6,157 nucleotides of DNA, from the NCBI GenBank assembly GCA_030531285.1, contig JAUNNW010000087.1, forward strand, positions 1 to 6,157, given 5' to 3'. Source of the DNA: Synergistaceae bacterium (GTDB lineage Bacteria > Synergistota > Synergistia > Synergistales > Synergistaceae). Position 1 is the first letter of the stretch; every line of letters begins with the position of its first letter. This document shows positions 4,255 through 6,157 of the stretch, one piece after another. The translations under genes were made by a program, and so were the position numbers. The notes beneath the pieces were generated by a model, which worked only from the letters and a program-made list of their open reading frames with translations, was not told where the DNA came from and made no database searches.

Positions 4255-6066
4255 CTATTGTTTTTGTATATTTGCGATATTGTCGCAGAAGTTTTTCAAT
4301 TCCTTGGATTTTTTGTCCGCTGCTTCGCTGAGCGCTTTAAGTTCTCCGCGCAGTCTGCGGTATTCTTCGGCTGTCTCGTCCTGCCGTACGCGGCCGGCGT
4401 CAGGTATGAAGATACAGCTTTTGAGTGCATCTATACTGAGAAGGTTAAGATGTCCGTTGCCGAAAAGGTTCATCATCTGTTTCTGTCCCTCATCGCTTTC
4501 AAGATATGCCTTGACAAACCATACGTTCACGTCGTCCGTAAAGCGCAGGACAAAGAGATTGCTGCTCGGGATTACCGCGTCGCCTTTTTGGAAGGGTTTG
4601 TCAGCGCCGAATTCCGCCGCGGCAAAACGGAAATTGGGATTTCCGATACGCGAAACAAGGAGGTCTCCTTCACGCAGCAGATTCGCCGCAAGGTCGGGTA
4701 TTCCAAGTTCCGCGCTTTTTTCGGGCAGACTTTCAAGACATTGGATTCTGCCGCTTATTCCGCCATCTGAAAGATTTGAAAGCTCAAGGTATTTTATCTG
4801 CGTTTCTTTTTCAGTAAAATATTTTTCAAGCGATTTTCCGCTGAAAAGTCTTGTCCGAAAAGCGGTTTGCAGACAGCTGCCAAGCTTTTTTCCGCTTTGC
4901 GGATAGAACACGGGAGCCGTTTGCAAGCGGACACCTTCGCACTGTTTTGCAGAATTTACTGCAAGCAGTTCACCGATGCCCTTGCTTATGCTTTTAGCGC
5001 AGCCAAAAGTCCCGTCCTGTCCGAAAGCTGAAGCGATATCGTCAATCTGCTGTTCGTTAAGCCGTAAAGCACAGTCTTCCGGAAGTTCTGCGCGTACAAA
5101 ACGCACAGAGGATTTTGCTTTGCCGAGAACCACTATCGCAGTTTTTACGGACGTATTTGCATAGAACCGGCAGCCTGTTATTTCTATAACCGCCTCAATT
5201 TTGCCGTTTTCTATGAGGTTTTTTCTTGCGGCATCATCTGAGCCGCTTCTGATAAGCGCCGATGCCGGCATTACAAGCGCTGCCCTGCCCCCGAAATCAA
5301 GCAGCTCGGCTGCATAGCCTGCGTAGAACCAGTCCGCGCAGCGAAGGGCAGAAAATTCTTTGTTGTACGCCGCAAAAGCTTTGGCTTTTGAATAACGCTC
5401 AGGAATTTCGCCGAGCCTTGCGGCAAACGGATAATTAACAAACAGCCGCTTGTATTTTCCTTCATTTTCAAGAACTTTATTCCTGTTGAAATGTTCAGTG
5501 TTTATTCCGAGCAGTTCTGCCCTGATAAGCGCGACATAATAATCGTCTTCGTTTTCGGATATACCGTAGGATATTTCGTTTCCATAGACTGAATAACAGT
5601 CTCTTATAAAGCCGCCGCATCCGGCAGAAAGATTTACAACCATGCCGCCTTTTTCCGGCGCGAGCAGTTTTGCGATAACCCTGTTGACACATTGCTGCGC
5701 TGAATTTTTTATCTCCGCTCTGTGCGCGTCTGTCTGATGAAAGAGCAGGCACGATTTAAGCAGTTTTTCGCTTCCTCCGAGAAACTGTTCCGCCCCGTTC
5801 AGCAGTTCAAAAACAAAAGCGTTTGACTTGAGAAGCGGGAACAGTTTATGCTGTTCATCAATATTGAAGGCGGCGGTAAAAGCCTCAAAGGTATTGAGTT
5901 TGTCCGGCTGCTCTGCCGCCGCCGTTAGAAGGGCTGAGTAAAGCAGGCTGCAGAAAGCTGGCTGACTGCCGCGCACCTGAGGAAATCTGCGCTCTGTATT
6001 TCTTGCAAACACACAGCCTTCTGTTTCATACATGGCTTCAAGTACGGCGAGTTCCTCTCTTGTCAT
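4255..6066 (-). CDS. N6-adenine DNA methylase with HsdS-like recognition half (M-S fusion)
   Basis: This 603-aa protein is predicted to transfer a methyl group from S-adenosylmethionine to adenine in DNA. Residues 1-130 resemble the helical N-terminal region of HsdM. The SAM-binding motif I lies near 143-153 (VVNLSAGCGGF), where the family usually has DPACGSGGF. The catalytic motif IV is at 211-214, Asn-Tyr-Pro-Phe instead of Asn-Pro-Pro-Phe/Tyr. HsdM-like segments follow at 244-296 (GGRAALVMPASAL and surroundings) and 301-318. Residues of about 390-560 look like one target-recognition domain of HsdS, including NLFGNGHLNLLSIDALKSC (533-551), and the end (565-600) is probably coiled coil. No nuclease domain or restriction gene is visible. 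The ATG is chosen from the AAGGAG ten bases upstream. The altered motifs I and IV leave activity uncertain; a modification-only or regulatory role is possible. Confidence 0.85.
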   Translation of the reverse strand: MTREELAVLEAMYETEGCVFARNTERRFPQVRGSQPAFCSLLYSALLTAAAEQPDKLNTFEAFTAAFNIDEQHKLFPLLKSNAFVFELLNGAEQFLGGSEKLLKSCLLFHQTDAHRAEIKNSAQQCVNRVIAKLLAPEKGGMVVNLSAGCGGFIRDCYSVYGNEISYGISENEDDYYVALIRAELLGINTEHFNRNKVLENEGKYKRLFVNYPFAARLGEIPERYSKAKAFAAYNKEFSALRCADWFYAGYAAELLDFGGRAALVMPASALIRSGSDDAARKNLIENGKIEAVIEITGCRFYANTSVKTAIVVLGKAKSSVRFVRAELPEDCALRLNEQQIDDIASAFGQDGTFGCAKSISKGIGELLAVNSAKQCEGVRLQTAPVFYPQSGKKLGSCLQTAFRTRLFSGKSLEKYFTEKETQIKYLELSNLSDGGISGRIQCLESLPEKSAELGIPDLAANLLREGDLLVSRIGNPNFRFAAAEFGADKPFQKGDAVIPSSNLFVLRFTDDVNVWFVKAYLESDEGQKQMMNLFGNGHLNLLSIDALKSCIFIPDAGRVRQDETAEEYRRLRGELKALSEAADKKSKELKNFCDNIANIQKQ

Positions 6067-6090
6067 TGCTTTCTGTCTCCTTTCTTCATT

Positions 6091-6108
6091 GTGGGAATAT
6101 TATACCAC
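6091..6108 (-). promoter_or_regulatory. Candidate operator site 2, over the -10 box
   Basis: This 18-bp site reads GTGGTATAATATTCCCAC on the minus strand, with 4-bp inverted arms GTGG/CCAC ten bases apart. It contains the whole -10 hexamer and reaches the expected transcription start. It matches a second site of the same length and architecture upstream of the -35 box at 12 of 18 positions. A repressor bound here would block RNA polymerase. The operator role is inferred from the paired arrangement; no regulator gene is visible in the window. Confidence 0.35.
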
Positions 6109-6127
6109 ACATTTTGAAATATGTCAA
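6099..6127 (-). promoter_or_regulatory. Sigma-70/sigma-A promoter of the methylase gene
   Basis: On the minus strand a perfect -35 TTGACA (6127-6122) is followed by exactly 17 bases and a perfect -10 TATAAT (6104-6099). Transcription should start near 6092, leaving a leader of about 25 nt that contains an AAGGAG ribosome binding site ten bases before the methylase ATG. A fully consensus promoter would be strong if unregulated. The flanking inverted repeats therefore suggest that it is normally repressed. Confidence 0.9.
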
Positions 6128-6145
6128 GTGGTTTTTTATTACCAC
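6128..6145 (-). promoter_or_regulatory. Candidate operator site 1, upstream of the -35 box
   Basis: This 18-bp site reads GTGGTAATAAAAAACCAC on the minus strand, with 5-bp inverted arms GTGGT/ACCAC around an AT-rich centre. It directly abuts the -35 TTGACA. Its start lies 37 bp from the start of the similar site over the -10 box, so a dimeric regulator could occupy both. The arms are visible in the sequence; regulation is inferred. Confidence 0.35.
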
Positions 6146-6157
6146 ATTTATTTACTG

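Noticed and set aside
4146..4331. 61-aa plus-strand open frame
   Set aside because: It straddles the spacer and the methylase 3' end antisense, and has no ribosome binding site at its ATG.
6062..6088. Eight-codon frame (MKKGDRKQ) whose stop overlaps the methylase ATG
   Set aside because: Its ATG would lie only about 5 nt from the expected transcript start with no ribosome binding site. The frame simply spans the methylase ribosome binding site.
1..6157. CRISPR array, tRNA, rRNA or insertion sequence
   Set aside because: No regularly spaced direct repeats, no cloverleaf or rRNA signatures, and no transposase or terminal inverted repeats with target duplications were seen.

Overview
This is a compact bacterial locus. 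Every gene I can support reads on the minus strand, and the plus-strand open frames look like shadows of these genes. Strong AAAGGAG/GGAGG ribosome binding sites precede all five gene starts. A textbook sigma-70/sigma-A promoter sits at the right edge. The taxon cannot be fixed from sequence alone. Strong Shine-Dalgarno use, moderate GC and the gene types fit an anaerobic gut-type bacterium such as a Firmicute or Synergistota member, but that is a guess.

Layout in the direction of transcription (right to left):
- 6157-6067: promoter (TTGACA-17-TATAAT) with two 18-bp GTGG...CCAC sites that look like operators.
- 6066-4255: a 603-aa protein fusing an N6-adenine DNA methylase to an HsdS-like target-recognition half.
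- 4254-4011: a 244-bp spacer with two stable hairpins and no convincing gene.
- 4010-2082: a 642-aa AAA+ ATPase of the CbxX/CfxQ (SpoVK-like) type, with an apparently degenerate first AAA domain. Its C-terminus ends in Ile-Gly-Phe-Ala-Ala.
- 2036-1434: a ClpP peptidase with a complete Ser-His-Asp triad and almost no propeptide.
- 1432-524: a 302-aa zinc-ribbon protein of unknown function, separated from clpP by one base.
- 429-237: a short DUF2493/YspA-like (SLOG fold) gene broken by a frameshift.
- 236-1: non-coding DNA rich in TGCATATA palindromes, possibly the regulatory region of the next gene.

The most interesting observation is the AAA+/ClpP pair. The Ile-Gly-Phe tripeptide is the ClpP-docking motif of ClpX. 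Here it sits at the extreme C-terminus of a AAA+ protein from a different family, encoded immediately upstream of a ClpP gene. I infer a dedicated unfoldase-peptidase machine built on a CbxX-type ATPase. The zinc-ribbon protein, translated in step with ClpP, is a candidate adaptor or substrate. The methylase may be part of the same module or only a neighbour, because the hairpin-rich spacer separates them.
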